Position numbers and translations under genes: made by a program. The notes beneath the pieces were generated by a model that was not told where the DNA came from, ran no database searches, and saw nothing but the letters and a program-made list of their open reading frames with translations. This document shows, one piece after another, positions 24,804 to 32,611 of a stretch of DNA of 64,000 nucleotides (position 1 is its first letter; each line of letters opens with the position of its first letter). The DNA comes from a virus. The stretch spans positions 118,758 to 182,757 of IMG/VR virus record IMGVR_UViG_3300022701_000122; one strand, given 5' to 3'.

Positions 24804-25051
24804 GAACACTTATTAATTATAATATGAATAGCGTTTTACATGCTATAAGACGTGATAACGTTAATAATAAAAAATTCAGAATAGATGATTGTAAGGTTAT
24901 TATATTTAAAAATAGTGATTATTTATTAGTTTCAAGTTGCAGATTAAAATATAATAACTATGGTGACGATTGGTGGTATTCTATAGATGATCCGATTTGT
25001 TTTGATAGTGTAATTAAAAATATAGGAAATAATGGAGTAATATATGAATGA
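24797..25051 (+). CDS. Array protein 4
   Basis: An 84-residue protein ending DSVIKNIGNNGVIYE, with one extra polar residue after the usual hydrophobic triplet. WWYSIDDPICFD just before it shows the frequent hydrophobic-x-D-D-x start of the signature region. Confidence 0.75.
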   Translation: MVGTLINYNMNSVLHAIRRDNVNNKKFRIDDCKVIIFKNSDYLLVSSCRLKYNNYGDDWWYSIDDPICFDSVIKNIGNNGVIYE

Positions 25052-25274
25052 TAAATATAGTTTACATGATGCTATGGTAGAATGTATGAACCAACCAAAA
25101 GGTTTAATCGATGACAATATTGATCATGGAATAGGAGTTATATATGGAAAATCAACTTGTTTATATTATATATATGCAAAAAATAATAATCATTTTGTAA
25201 TAAAGAGTATTGATGATTATGTAAAATTTGAAGATGTTGTACATAAACTTTCTAAAACTGGAGTTATTATATGA
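25044..25274 (+). CDS. Array protein 5
   Basis: A 76-residue protein ending IDDYVKFEDVVHKLSKTGVII. The spacing IDDY-x-x-F-E-D-V-V to the final Gly is the same as in array proteins 1, 2 and 4. ATGA overlap with the next gene. Confidence 0.78.
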   Translation: MNDKYSLHDAMVECMNQPKGLIDDNIDHGIGVIYGKSTCLYYIYAKNNNHFVIKSIDDYVKFEDVVHKLSKTGVII

Positions 25275-25654
25275 TTAATAGAATTATATTTATAAATAAT
25301 GTTAAAGTTAATGGATTTAGTCGTTATGAATTTATATTAACAATATTTATAAATGATCGTGATGTAGATATAAAAAATATCTATCATTTATTTAAGTTAT
25401 ATGAGTTGAAACTTAAAGTTGATAAAGTTCTACATCAAATACCTATTGGAAGACGAACTTCCATATTAAATATTAATAAATATAATTGTTCTATAAATAA
25501 TGAACATATACATGATTTACGAGATGTAAGACAATTGATAAATAATCATTTTAGATGTTCAGATCCAGAAATTAGAAAAATAATATTTAAACAGAGTATA
25601 ATTAATTTTGAATATATTTTATTAAATATTAGTAATATAGGAGCTATATTATGA
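25271..25654 (+). CDS. Array protein 6
   Basis: A 127-residue, basic, mostly helical product ending YILLNISNIGAIL. The DNA ATAGGAGCTATATTATGA at its end gives both the Gly-Ala-Ile-Leu tail and a strong GGAG site for the next start. Confidence 0.78.
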   Translation: MINRIIFINNVKVNGFSRYEFILTIFINDRDVDIKNIYHLFKLYELKLKVDKVLHQIPIGRRTSILNINKYNCSINNEHIHDLRDVRQLINNHFRCSDPEIRKIIFKQSIINFEYILLNISNIGAIL

Positions 25655-26550
25655 TTGATATATCTACTGTTACCACTTTTGGTTCAGAAGGTCGAGTCAA
25701 GTATAAATTTGAATCTGGACATGATTTATGGGTTAATCATGATGATCTAACATGGAAGTTAACATCTGATGTATTTATTGGATTAAGAGAAAGTCAGAAT
25801 TTTGGATTTAAAGTAAAATATAATGGTTTTTATAAAAAAAGATTTGGAATATTTGTATATAATAATGTTGTGTTTAATCGTTCTGACGTTGGGCATCTTA
25901 CTAAACTCAATATGATGATAAGAAGAGTTGCAAAATATATAAAAAAATATAAAGATAATATAAATGAGATAGAATATAAGAATAGTAAATATAGAGTAAA
26001 TAAAGCAAAAAAAATTGTGGCGATATATTTATATGGAAGAGAATATTATCTTACAACATTATATAGAATAATTATTAATTATTCTATATATATATCTGAA
26101 TATTATAATGTAGAAGATAGAATTGAAAGAATTACTGCTTGTGATTTGGCAGATTATGTATGTAATATATCGAATACAGGGATAATTATGAAATCTATAA
26201 AGTCATTTAAAGAAACCTTATTTTATTATGATTATGATCCACTTTATAGATTCAGTTCTGATTTCGATATTTTAAAAGTAAATGTATGTATAAATAATTT
26301 AATATTATTTAATATGTTATTTTATACACTTGAAAGTATAAATATATTTAATAAAAATAGTATTGTAGTTGCCGTAGGAAATCGTTTAGTTGATGTACTA
26401 CTTACAACAGAAGTATTTCAATTTTTCAGAAATACAATGGAAGATATAAAAAATAAATATGATATAAGTTATGATGATATACCAGTTAAAATAGTATTCA
26501 TTGAAGATGTTATATTTAATTTGGGGGGAAGTGGTGGTATTAATTTATAA
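25651..26550 (+). CDS. Array protein 7, an apparent fusion of two members
   Basis: With 299 residues this is the largest member. An internal signature YVCNISNTGIIM near residue 170-181 is followed by what looks like a second member ending VIFNLGGSGGINL. Stop loss between two genes explains the layout, as in array protein 2. Confidence 0.78.
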   Translation: MIDISTVTTFGSEGRVKYKFESGHDLWVNHDDLTWKLTSDVFIGLRESQNFGFKVKYNGFYKKRFGIFVYNNVVFNRSDVGHLTKLNMMIRRVAKYIKKYKDNINEIEYKNSKYRVNKAKKIVAIYLYGREYYLTTLYRIIINYSIYISEYYNVEDRIERITACDLADYVCNISNTGIIMKSIKSFKETLFYYDYDPLYRFSSDFDILKVNVCINNLILFNMLFYTLESINIFNKNSIVVAVGNRLVDVLLTTEVFQFFRNTMEDIKNKYDISYDDIPVKIVFIEDVIFNLGGSGGINL

Positions 26551-26560
26551 ACATGGATAT

Positions 26561-26974
26561 ATGGATTATTTAAACATGACAAACGATATGATGGCATTTG
26601 TTGGAAATATATTTGATCATATATGTCAAATGAAAGAAATATATGATTGTGTTGTTTTAACTGAAAGTAAAGATATTATTATAAATGGAGAAATGTTTTA
26701 TTATTGTGATTATAAACATATAATGATTATAAATGTATTATTTAATCATAATAGATTAAAATGTTATAATATGGAATATATATTTAAACTTGTTAGAGAT
26801 AGATTGATACAAGAAGAAGAATTTATATCTGTTGTTTTAAGCATAGCATTTCATAAAATAAATGAAGAATTTAAACTGATAGATGAGAAAAATGTAAGAT
26901 TTCATAAATTTATAGATAAAATAAACATATATGAAATATTCAATGTCATTTCTGATAAAGGGTATTTATTATGA
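26561..26974 (+). CDS. Array protein 8
   Basis: The start at 26561 is chosen because it follows the previous stop; the same frame is open further upstream inside the previous gene but without need. The 137-residue product ends IFNVISDKGYLL. AAAGGG from the Gly region precedes the next start, with ATGA overlap. Confidence 0.7.
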   Translation: MDYLNMTNDMMAFVGNIFDHICQMKEIYDCVVLTESKDIIINGEMFYYCDYKHIMIINVLFNHNRLKCYNMEYIFKLVRDRLIQEEEFISVVLSIAFHKINEEFKLIDEKNVRFHKFIDKINIYEIFNVISDKGYLL

Positions 26975-27510
26975 TAAAATATTTAAGATGGTCACCACGT
27001 GCAAATTTTGTATATATCAATCTACATATTCAAAGATTATTTACATCAATTTTTAATTTAAAAAATTATAAATTAATATATGCACTGTATAAGTGTATTA
27101 ATGTATTACGTATTAATGAACAAAAGTTTCATTCATATAATGATGAAAATAAAATATTAAACTATTTAGAAAATAATAATATATACTATAGTAAAATATT
27201 AACAAAATTAAAAAAATACAATGGCTATCATATTCCAAGATACATTAAACCATTAACTGAATTGAATGTATTAATTAAGGTGAGTAATATGGCTATGTTA
27301 TCAACTAATAATGTATTAATTGAAATATATAAGAATTTAACTTTAGTAAAAGATTTACATATAGCTGTATCGCTTTTTAGATATGATTTACGAAAAAATG
27401 GAATATACGACGATAAAAAACATAAAAAAATATTTAATGATCTTTTGAAGATAAAATCTATAAAATTTGATAATGTTATTGAGAAAATTTATAGGGGGGT
27501 TGTATGTTAA
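26971..27510 (+). CDS. Array protein 9
   Basis: A 179-residue basic helical protein. It has NGYHIPRYIK in the middle, a version of the YGxHIPxxI motif that later members carry close to their ends. Its own end is IEKIYRGVVC, a diverged signature. Confidence 0.75.
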   Translation: MIKYLRWSPRANFVYINLHIQRLFTSIFNLKNYKLIYALYKCINVLRINEQKFHSYNDENKILNYLENNNIYYSKILTKLKKYNGYHIPRYIKPLTELNVLIKVSNMAMLSTNNVLIEIYKNLTLVKDLHIAVSLFRYDLRKNGIYDDKKHKKIFNDLLKIKSIKFDNVIEKIYRGVVC

Positions 27511-27839
27511 GTAAACATATAAATTACGATATACTTAAAAATAATTACTTTGATTGTAAAGATTATTTAAATATATTTAATCATTATTTATTTAAATCTT
27601 TAATTTATGATCATGATATAACTAACAATCTGATAATTAGAGTTGTAGATAATAATGGATCTTGTTATTTAACAAATAGTTCAACTATTTTACTTAATAA
27701 AAATGTATTCAAAAAAGAATGTGAATCTCGTCAATTCTTTCTAAGATTACAATATGGGCAACATATTCCAAAATTTATGAATGTAATAAATATTTATAAT
27801 GTTATTAAAACAATCGGTAATATAGGTAGTATATTATGA
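27504..27839 (+). CDS. Array protein 10
   Basis: A 111-residue product with YGQHIPKFMNVINIYNVIKTIGNIGSIL at its end, divided here as YGQHIPKFMN plus the signature IYNVIKTIGNIGSIL. This joins the two sub-motifs of the family in one C-terminal domain of about 30 residues. Confidence 0.78.
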   Translation: MLSKHINYDILKNNYFDCKDYLNIFNHYLFKSLIYDHDITNNLIIRVVDNNGSCYLTNSSTILLNKNVFKKECESRQFFLRLQYGQHIPKFMNVINIYNVIKTIGNIGSIL

Positions 27840-28213
27840 ATAAAATTATAGGGTTATTCGAATCTTATCCCCAAATGGTTACTTTATTTAGAGAATATAC
27901 TCATTATTTTATGAATGAGTTTTATAACGATGTAATTTCTGAAAATAAAAAATTAGATCTTTCAGATTATAGAACTATTTATTCATTATATTATCCTCGA
28001 ACTATGAATACAATTAGACCTGAATATGATAATGGTGATTATAGGTGGCTTGAAATAATTGATGAACGTCGTGAATCATTTTATAATTCTATTGGAGATG
28101 AATTCTATCGAAATCTTAAATTAATACATGGTGATCATATACCAAAGAAAATAGATCATATTAAATTTGTAAATATTATTTATAATTTTGGATTAAAAGG
28201 GATAGTTATATAA
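27836..28213 (+). CDS. Array protein 11
   Basis: A 125-residue protein with HGDHIPKKID followed by IIYNFGLKGIVI. The N-terminal part is rich in aromatic and charged residues (YRTIYSLYYPR). Its stop overlaps the next ATG by one base (TAATG). Confidence 0.78.
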   Translation: MNKIIGLFESYPQMVTLFREYTHYFMNEFYNDVISENKKLDLSDYRTIYSLYYPRTMNTIRPEYDNGDYRWLEIIDERRESFYNSIGDEFYRNLKLIHGDHIPKKIDHIKFVNIIYNFGLKGIVI

Positions 28214-28527
28214 TGCCGTCATTTAAACAACAAACTAAATTAAATAGATTAATATATGATTGTACTCAATTTATAATGGGTAGATCTATGTTTTATATGG
28301 ATTGGTTTGATTTAAAATTCACAGATATTGAAATAATATATTCTTTGTATTTTCCAATAAAATTTAAACATGGATTGCCATTACCATGTAAACCATTTAT
28401 GCATAAATCTGGAGATAAATTGCTCAAAATATTTAGATCCAAATATGGGAAACATATTCCAAAAAAAATAGATAAAATAACAATATTAACTATTTATAAT
28501 AATAGTAATAGAGGGATAATATTATGA
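28213..28527 (+). CDS. Array protein 12
   Basis: A 104-residue protein with YGKHIPKKID then ITILTIYNNSNRGIIL. IEIIYSLYFPIK is similar to a segment of array protein 11, so these two are close paralogues. AGAGGG before the next ATGA start. Confidence 0.78.
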   Translation: MPSFKQQTKLNRLIYDCTQFIMGRSMFYMDWFDLKFTDIEIIYSLYFPIKFKHGLPLPCKPFMHKSGDKLLKIFRSKYGKHIPKKIDKITILTIYNNSNRGIIL

Positions 28528-28859
28528 TGATTTATTCATGGATACAATTAATTCGAACTGGAATAAAAAAAGATTTAGAGAGAGTTTTATCTTATTATGT
28601 TTATGCGGATATTACTAAAAATAGAAGTAAATATAAAGGAAAAATATTTAAAATTAAATCAATTGGTGGATATGATGGAATTTCAGTTGGTCTTACATCT
28701 GCCGAACATGTTATGAAGAGAGATTTTTTGCAAGTTGATTTGAATAAATTATATAGAACTTTAAAATATGAATTTGGAAATCATGTTCCAGAATATATTG
28801 ATATTCATGATTTTATTAATATGATTAAAATAATAACAAATAATGGAATTTTATTATGA
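28524..28859 (+). CDS. Array protein 13
   Basis: A 111-residue protein with FGNHVPEYID then FINMIKIITNNGILL. LYRTLKYEFGNHVPEYIDI shows that the helix before the HIP motif is also conserved in pattern with proteins 11 and 12. Confidence 0.78.
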   Translation: MMIYSWIQLIRTGIKKDLERVLSYYVYADITKNRSKYKGKIFKIKSIGGYDGISVGLTSAEHVMKRDFLQVDLNKLYRTLKYEFGNHVPEYIDIHDFINMIKIITNNGILL

Positions 28860-28969
28860 CAAAATTAGTTGATGAATGTGACAATAATTTATTTTCATAT
28901 CCAACTATCGAATTTATAAGATTTGAAGAAATATTAAACAAAATAAAGAAAGGAATAATAATAACATGA
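28856..28969 (+). CDS. Array protein 14 (very small)
   Basis: Only 37 residues, but with ATGA overlaps on both sides and the ending EEILNKIKKGIIIT. It amounts to little more than the C-terminal signature region on its own, which argues that this region can stand alone. Confidence 0.7.
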   Translation: MTKLVDECDNNLFSYPTIEFIRFEEILNKIKKGIIIT

Positions 28970-29238
28970 CATACTTTCTTAATTCATCTATAAATAAATC
29001 TATACATAGAAAAAAGTATAATGGTAAACGATTGAAATTTAAACTTAAATATCAAGATACAATAGGAAAATTAATCATTATGGGTGACGCAAATAGATCT
29101 ATAAAAAGTTATATTTTAAAAACAATATATGAAGGACATAATATATATGGTGTTGAAAAATATGATCAATATGAAATTACAGATTATGTTGATATAAATA
29201 ACATTTATAAGAGATTTATTAAAGGATTTATATTATGA
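28966..29238 (+). CDS. Array protein 15
   Basis: A 90-residue basic protein ending VDINNIYKRFIKGFIL. AAAGGATTTATATTATGA at the end shows the double use of the Gly codon region as ribosome site particularly well. Confidence 0.75.
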   Translation: MTYFLNSSINKSIHRKKYNGKRLKFKLKYQDTIGKLIIMGDANRSIKSYILKTIYEGHNIYGVEKYDQYEITDYVDINNIYKRFIKGFIL

Positions 29239-29351
29239 GAGAATTTAGAATATGTACGTCTGGCATGTCAAAAGATATACGAGAATTAAGTTACATATTT
29301 ATTGATGATTTTATACTTGATACTTATAAATTTGGATGGTTTGTAATGTGA
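29235..29351 (+). CDS. Array protein 16 (very small)
   Basis: A 38-residue product ending FILDTYKFGWFVM, starting in an ATGA overlap. It closes the first uninterrupted run of the array; a promoter-like element follows. Confidence 0.65.
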   Translation: MREFRICTSGMSKDIRELSYIFIDDFILDTYKFGWFVM

Positions 29352-29354
29352 TGC

Positions 29355-29380
29355 GGACAAATAATAAATTGAATATATAA
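29355..29380 (+). promoter_or_regulatory. Promoter-like element GGACAAA-N12-TATATAA
   Basis: GGACAAA (29355-29361), 12 bases, TATATAA (29374-29380), 20 bases before the start at 29400. Third member of the set found at 127 and 3991. Confidence 0.42.
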
Positions 29381-29399
29381 TATTATAGGAGATATTACA

Positions 29400-29927
29400 A
29401 TGAGTATACTTGATATAGCAACAAGTTATTTGGTTGATGAAGAAGAGGCAGAAGAGTCGCAAACCGAAAAAAATGAAGATCTTCTGATTCTTCTTGATCA
29501 AAAAGATTTATTAAAATCTATAAGTATAAAAACGTCTAAATATGATCTAAATTATTATTTAGATAATTTAGATATATTGAATGATGAATTTATACAGTTA
29601 TTACTAAAACGATTTATAACTGTATATAGCTTAACTCCACTTAAACAATATCTATCCCCTGCTTTTTCGACTATAGATGTTCGTAAACATCTTATTAAGA
29701 TTATAAAATTAATAAAGATAAAATTAGTTGAAGAATTAATAGAAGATGATTCTCTTCTTGATTTAATACGAAACGGGGATAGAGAAGAAATACTTGAGAT
29801 ATTTAATAATATAGAACCAAATATTTTCATGAATCATTCTATGAAATTCATAGATAATGATAGTTTAAAAAGATTTATTACTGTCATTGAGCGAGAAAAC
29901 GAAGCGGAATATGATGAAAAGATATAA
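29400..29927 (+). CDS. Unknown acidic helical protein inside the array
   Basis: The 175-residue product has an acidic start (VDEEEAEESQTEKNEDLL) and leucine/isoleucine-rich helices after it. It lacks the array signature and has its own promoter-like element and GGAG site, so it appears to be a separate unit set into the array. Confidence 0.78.
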   Translation: MSILDIATSYLVDEEEAEESQTEKNEDLLILLDQKDLLKSISIKTSKYDLNYYLDNLDILNDEFIQLLLKRFITVYSLTPLKQYLSPAFSTIDVRKHLIKIIKLIKIKLVEELIEDDSLLDLIRNGDREEILEIFNNIEPNIFMNHSMKFIDNDSLKRFITVIERENEAEYDEKI

Positions 29928-29975
29928 TTAAAATTTGGCTATATCCAATTTTAAAGTAAATTATATGGAGAAATT

Positions 29976-30437
29976 ATGGGAGGATTTAAAGAGTATAGAA
30001 TACATAGTAAATTTGGGATAGTGTATAAATTTTCTAATTATAGATATTTAATCAATGGTTTATTAAAAAATAAATTTTTAGTTAAATTTATAAGTAATGC
30101 AATTTATACTCTTAGTTTCAATCATTACAATTTTAGTATTGTTAGAATGAAAATAACAGATTTTTCTGAATTATTTTATTATTATACATATTTGAATTTT
30201 TATATGAAAATTAATAAATTAACCATTAAAGATTATTATAATTATATGAAATTTGAAAGAAAATCTTTAAATGAATATGATGATATTTCATATAGTGAAT
30301 GGGAAACTTTTAGAAGAGTTGAACGTATAACACATGAAGCTATAATAAAATATGGTAATCATATACCATTTACAATAAAGACTATATTTGTTGAAGATTT
30401 AATGAAGCTTGATAATTGTGGTTTTATAATGAATTGA
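29976..30437 (+). CDS. Array protein 17
   Basis: A 153-residue protein with YGNHIPFTIK then VEDLMKLDNCGFIMN. The signature Gly is kept and the last two positions differ. It follows the gene at 29400 with its own GGAG site, so coupling has been lost here but the C-terminal pattern has not. Confidence 0.78.
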   Translation: MGGFKEYRIHSKFGIVYKFSNYRYLINGLLKNKFLVKFISNAIYTLSFNHYNFSIVRMKITDFSELFYYYTYLNFYMKINKLTIKDYYNYMKFERKSLNEYDDISYSEWETFRRVERITHEAIIKYGNHIPFTIKTIFVEDLMKLDNCGFIMN

Positions 30438-30451
30438 TGAGGAGAAATTTT

Positions 30452-30820
30452 ATGAGATTATATGAATATAGTAAAAGAATGTGGAATATTAATTATGAAT
30501 CATATTCACTATTTAGATATATAAATACTGATTCAATAAAATATAATAGATATGTATTATCAGTGTGTTTAGATAGTTATAAACAATTAACTTTTTATCA
30601 TATAACATTATGGAATATAGTTAAAAGATTTAATTTAGAGTATTCTGATAATGATATATTTGCAGATGCCCATTTTAGAAATTCTAATTATTTATTCTTT
30701 AGTAGATTTTATAATGTAAGATCTATCATATATGAAAAATATGGAAATATACATGCCATCATAAAAATAATATCGATACATGATATATATAATATCGGAC
30801 TCAGTGGTATAATAATCTGA
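30452..30820 (+). CDS. Array protein 18
   Basis: The start at 30452 follows GAGGAG at good distance; an upstream in-frame start would lie inside the previous gene. The 122-residue product has YGNIHAIIKIISIHDIYN, then IGLSGIII at the stop. Confidence 0.75.
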   Translation: MRLYEYSKRMWNINYESYSLFRYINTDSIKYNRYVLSVCLDSYKQLTFYHITLWNIVKRFNLEYSDNDIFADAHFRNSNYLFFSRFYNVRSIIYEKYGNIHAIIKIISIHDIYNIGLSGIII

Positions 30821-30827
30821 ATATATA

Positions 30828-30845
30828 TATATATTAAATTATAAC
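30828..30845 (+). promoter_or_regulatory. Recurrent motif TATATATTAAATTATAAC (promoter-like)
   Basis: Eight bases after the previous stop. A small hairpin (GTTGGG/CCCAAC, about 30854-30870) and a GGAG site follow before the start at 30901. Confidence 0.45.
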
Positions 30846-30900
30846 ATGTAAACGGTTGGGGGTATACCCAACATGTTTTGTTCATAGGAGAGATATATCT

Positions 30901-31209
30901 ATGACTGTGAGTATAGAAGAAATATTTGATTACATCAATTATCGACATTTGTTACGTTTTCACCAACAATTAGATGTCGATAATTGGTTGTCATCAGATT
31001 CATATTTTGCTTTTATAAATGATATACTTAAAGAAAATGAAGATAATTATACTATCGGCAATGGATTTTACTGTAACCCTGGTGAATTCACACGTATAAA
31101 AAATACCATTATTGATAAATATGGTCATCATATTGATTTTAATGATATATTTTTATGCAGAATGGATAGAGTTCTTAAAACTATTTGGAAGATAGGAGTT
31201 ACGATATGA
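30901..31209 (+). CDS. Array protein 19
   Basis: The start at 30901 follows TAGGAGAG. The 102-residue product has YGHHIDFND and ends VLKTIWKIGVTI, a recognisable member of the family. ATGA overlap with the next gene. Confidence 0.75.
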   Translation: MTVSIEEIFDYINYRHLLRFHQQLDVDNWLSSDSYFAFINDILKENEDNYTIGNGFYCNPGEFTRIKNTIIDKYGHHIDFNDIFLCRMDRVLKTIWKIGVTI

Positions 31210-31496
31210 TTTGTTTACGATGTGGATATTGCTGTAAGAAATTGTTTGTTGTTATTATTGATGATCCAGAAAAAGGGATAATTGAAGGTAACTTAATTGC
31301 CAATATTGGCGATGGTCCATGTAAACATTTAGTTGGTGATGCCCCTGGAAACTATTCATGCGCAATTCATGATCATGATTGATACGAAGAAACTCCATGC
31401 TCAAAATATACTCAAGTCGAATCGTCTGATGAGTGTGTTTGTAGAGTTGGAGATTATCAAATGAAACTATATAAAAAGAAAAAAATAATTTTATGA
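31206..31496 (+). pseudogene. CxxCxxCC metal-chelating protein interrupted by an in-frame TGA
   Basis: The first 58 residues start MICLRCGYCCKK and end CAIHDHD before TGA (31380-31382). Reading on in the same frame gives YEETPCSKYTQVESSDECVCRVGDY, which is what the CxxCxxCC (YkgJ-type) family should have next, often with Trp at the position of the stop. TGG to TGA is a single change. It is either a recent nonsense mutation or a readthrough site; TGA is an ordinary stop elsewhere here. Such proteins bind zinc or iron-sulfur clusters. Confidence 0.75.
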
Positions 31497-31499
31497 TTA

Positions 31500-31517
31500 T
31501 ATATATTAAATATTAAC
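31500..31517 (+). promoter_or_regulatory. Recurrent motif TATATATTAAATATTAAC (promoter-like)
   Basis: Directly after the second stop of the CxxCxxCC gene and about 130 bases before the next gene, with a hairpin in between. Confidence 0.45.
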
Positions 31518-31557
31518 ATTATTAAGTTGCATTTATTAATAATATGTTATATGTGAT

Positions 31558-31616
31558 AAGTATGGTCCGATTGGAGGTAGGACATACTTATAGTTTAAAT
31601 TATTTTTTGTTTTTCT
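31558..31616 (+). terminator. Hairpin with T-rich tail (terminator or leader element)
   Basis: AAGTATGGTCC pairs with GGACATACTT (31580-31589) with one bulged G, and a T-rich stretch (TTTTTTGTTTTTC) follows after about 14 bases. The gap weakens a plain terminator reading. The loop holds GGAGGT. Confidence 0.4.
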
Positions 31617-31645
31617 TTGAATATACATAAATAAAGGAGAGAATC

Positions 31646-31909
31646 ATGCCAGAAGCCAAAGAAGTAAAAAGACCAACTACTGTAATTCATGGTGGAACAA
31701 AAGTTGTTGGTGTTGTATCTGGATTTACACCAGGAGGAGAAACATTTCGAATCGATTTTGAAAATGGATGTGCATTTGAAGTTGATCGGAAAGCGTTCGT
31801 TACAGATACCACTATGGATAAGTTAAGAGTTACGATGAATACTGTTGGACTCAATAAACTACCTGGAGCAACAATCAATTTCACAAATGCAACTTTGAGT
31901 CTTGGATAA
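31646..31909 (+). CDS. Unknown small beta-rich protein
   Basis: The 87-residue product has glycine turns and alternating strands (VIHGGTKVVGVVSGF, ETFRIDFENGCAFEVD, GATINFTNATLSLG). A strong AAAGGAG site precedes it. No family recognised; it is next to a KH-type RNA-binding protein. Confidence 0.8.
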   Translation: MPEAKEVKRPTTVIHGGTKVVGVVSGFTPGGETFRIDFENGCAFEVDRKAFVTDTTMDKLRVTMNTVGLNKLPGATINFTNATLSLG

Positions 31910-31960
31910 ATAAATAAAATGGCGTTTACTATAGTTGATGCAAAAATGAAAGGATACCAA

Positions 31961-32326
31961 ATGACAAAAGATACAAAAGATAATGGCGTTGTGGAAAAAG
32001 AAAAACAATCAAAAGATAATGAATCTATAAGTAGTAATGAAAAAGCATTCGAATTATTCAAAGAAAGAGCAATCTCGCAATTACATATTCTTGTTAAAGA
32101 TCCCAAAAAGTTGGATGTACAAATAAATGAATATCCATCATTGATTGTTGTATCTGCATCAGCATCAACGATGATAGACACTGGTAGGCTAATTGGAGTG
32201 AAAGGAATAATTGCAAAATCGTTAAGACAAACAATGCTACCAGCAATTGCATCATGTGTTGGATTAAAGAAGAGAATCCATTTTGATATTGCTGATGGCG
32301 ATGTTGAGACGAAGATTACAACATAA
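31961..32326 (+). CDS. KhpA-like KH-domain RNA-binding protein
   Basis: The start at 31961 follows AAAGGA; an in-frame ATG at 31919 would add 14 residues. After a charged 25-residue lead, residues 35-115 match the KhpA layout: AISQLHILVKDPKKLDVQI, LIVVSAS, DTGRLIGVKGIIAKSLRQTM, CVGLKKRIHFDI. GVKG is the GxxG loop that contacts RNA in KH domains. KhpA proteins bind many RNAs in bacteria. A phage copy next to tRNA and structured RNA genes may act on phage transcripts; that link is inference. Confidence 0.78.
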   Translation: MTKDTKDNGVVEKEKQSKDNESISSNEKAFELFKERAISQLHILVKDPKKLDVQINEYPSLIVVSASASTMIDTGRLIGVKGIIAKSLRQTMLPAIASCVGLKKRIHFDIADGDVETKITT

Positions 32327-32333
32327 TATATTT

Positions 32334-32410
32334 CGGGGTATATCTCAGTCTGGTAGAGTGTGCGGTTTGGGTCCGCATTGTCGGGGGTTCAAATCCCTCT
32401 GCCCCGACCA
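32334..32410 (+). tRNA. tRNA-Pro(UGG)
   Basis: A seven-base-pair acceptor stem (CGGGGTA with TGCCCCG), anticodon stem TGCGG/CCGCA around loop TTTGGGT with anticodon TGG, T-arm GGGGGTTCAAATCCCTC-type, and encoded CCA end. A terminator follows. Confidence 0.95.
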
Positions 32411-32419
32411 ATTTATCAT

Positions 32420-32459
32420 AAGGGAAATCAATTTTTTATAATTGGTTTCCCTTTTTATT
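32420..32459 (+). terminator. Rho-independent terminator after tRNA-Pro
   Basis: AAGGGAAATCAAT (32420-32432) pairs with ATTGGTTTCCCTT (32441-32453) with one G-U, followed by a T-rich tail. Confidence 0.9.
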
Positions 32460-32477
32460 TGTGGAGAGTAGTATTAT

Positions 32478-32531
32478 AACGATATTTCTTATATATTATA
32501 AAATAGGAAATATCGTTTTTATCATACTGTT
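32478..32531 (+). terminator. Second terminator-like hairpin
   Basis: AACGATATTTC (32478-32488) pairs perfectly with GAAATATCGTT (32517-32527), followed by TTTT. It comes between the tRNA terminator and the lipoprotein gene, so it may end transcripts from either or form part of a leader. Confidence 0.6.
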
Positions 32532-32611
32532 TAACTTTTTTAATCCTTTTTGTACAACACAAATTTTTTTATGTTTAAATAAAAAAACTTATATTAAGAA
32601 AGGAAAATGTG

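Noticed and set aside
26501-26560. Upstream extension of array protein 8
   Set aside because: The extra 20 residues would lie inside the previous gene with no ribosome site; the ATG at 26561 just after the previous stop fits the array better.
31380-31382. Idea that the phage reads TGA as Trp throughout
   Set aside because: Many genes here end in TGA within ATGA overlaps at sensible lengths, and Trp is TGG elsewhere, so general recoding does not fit.
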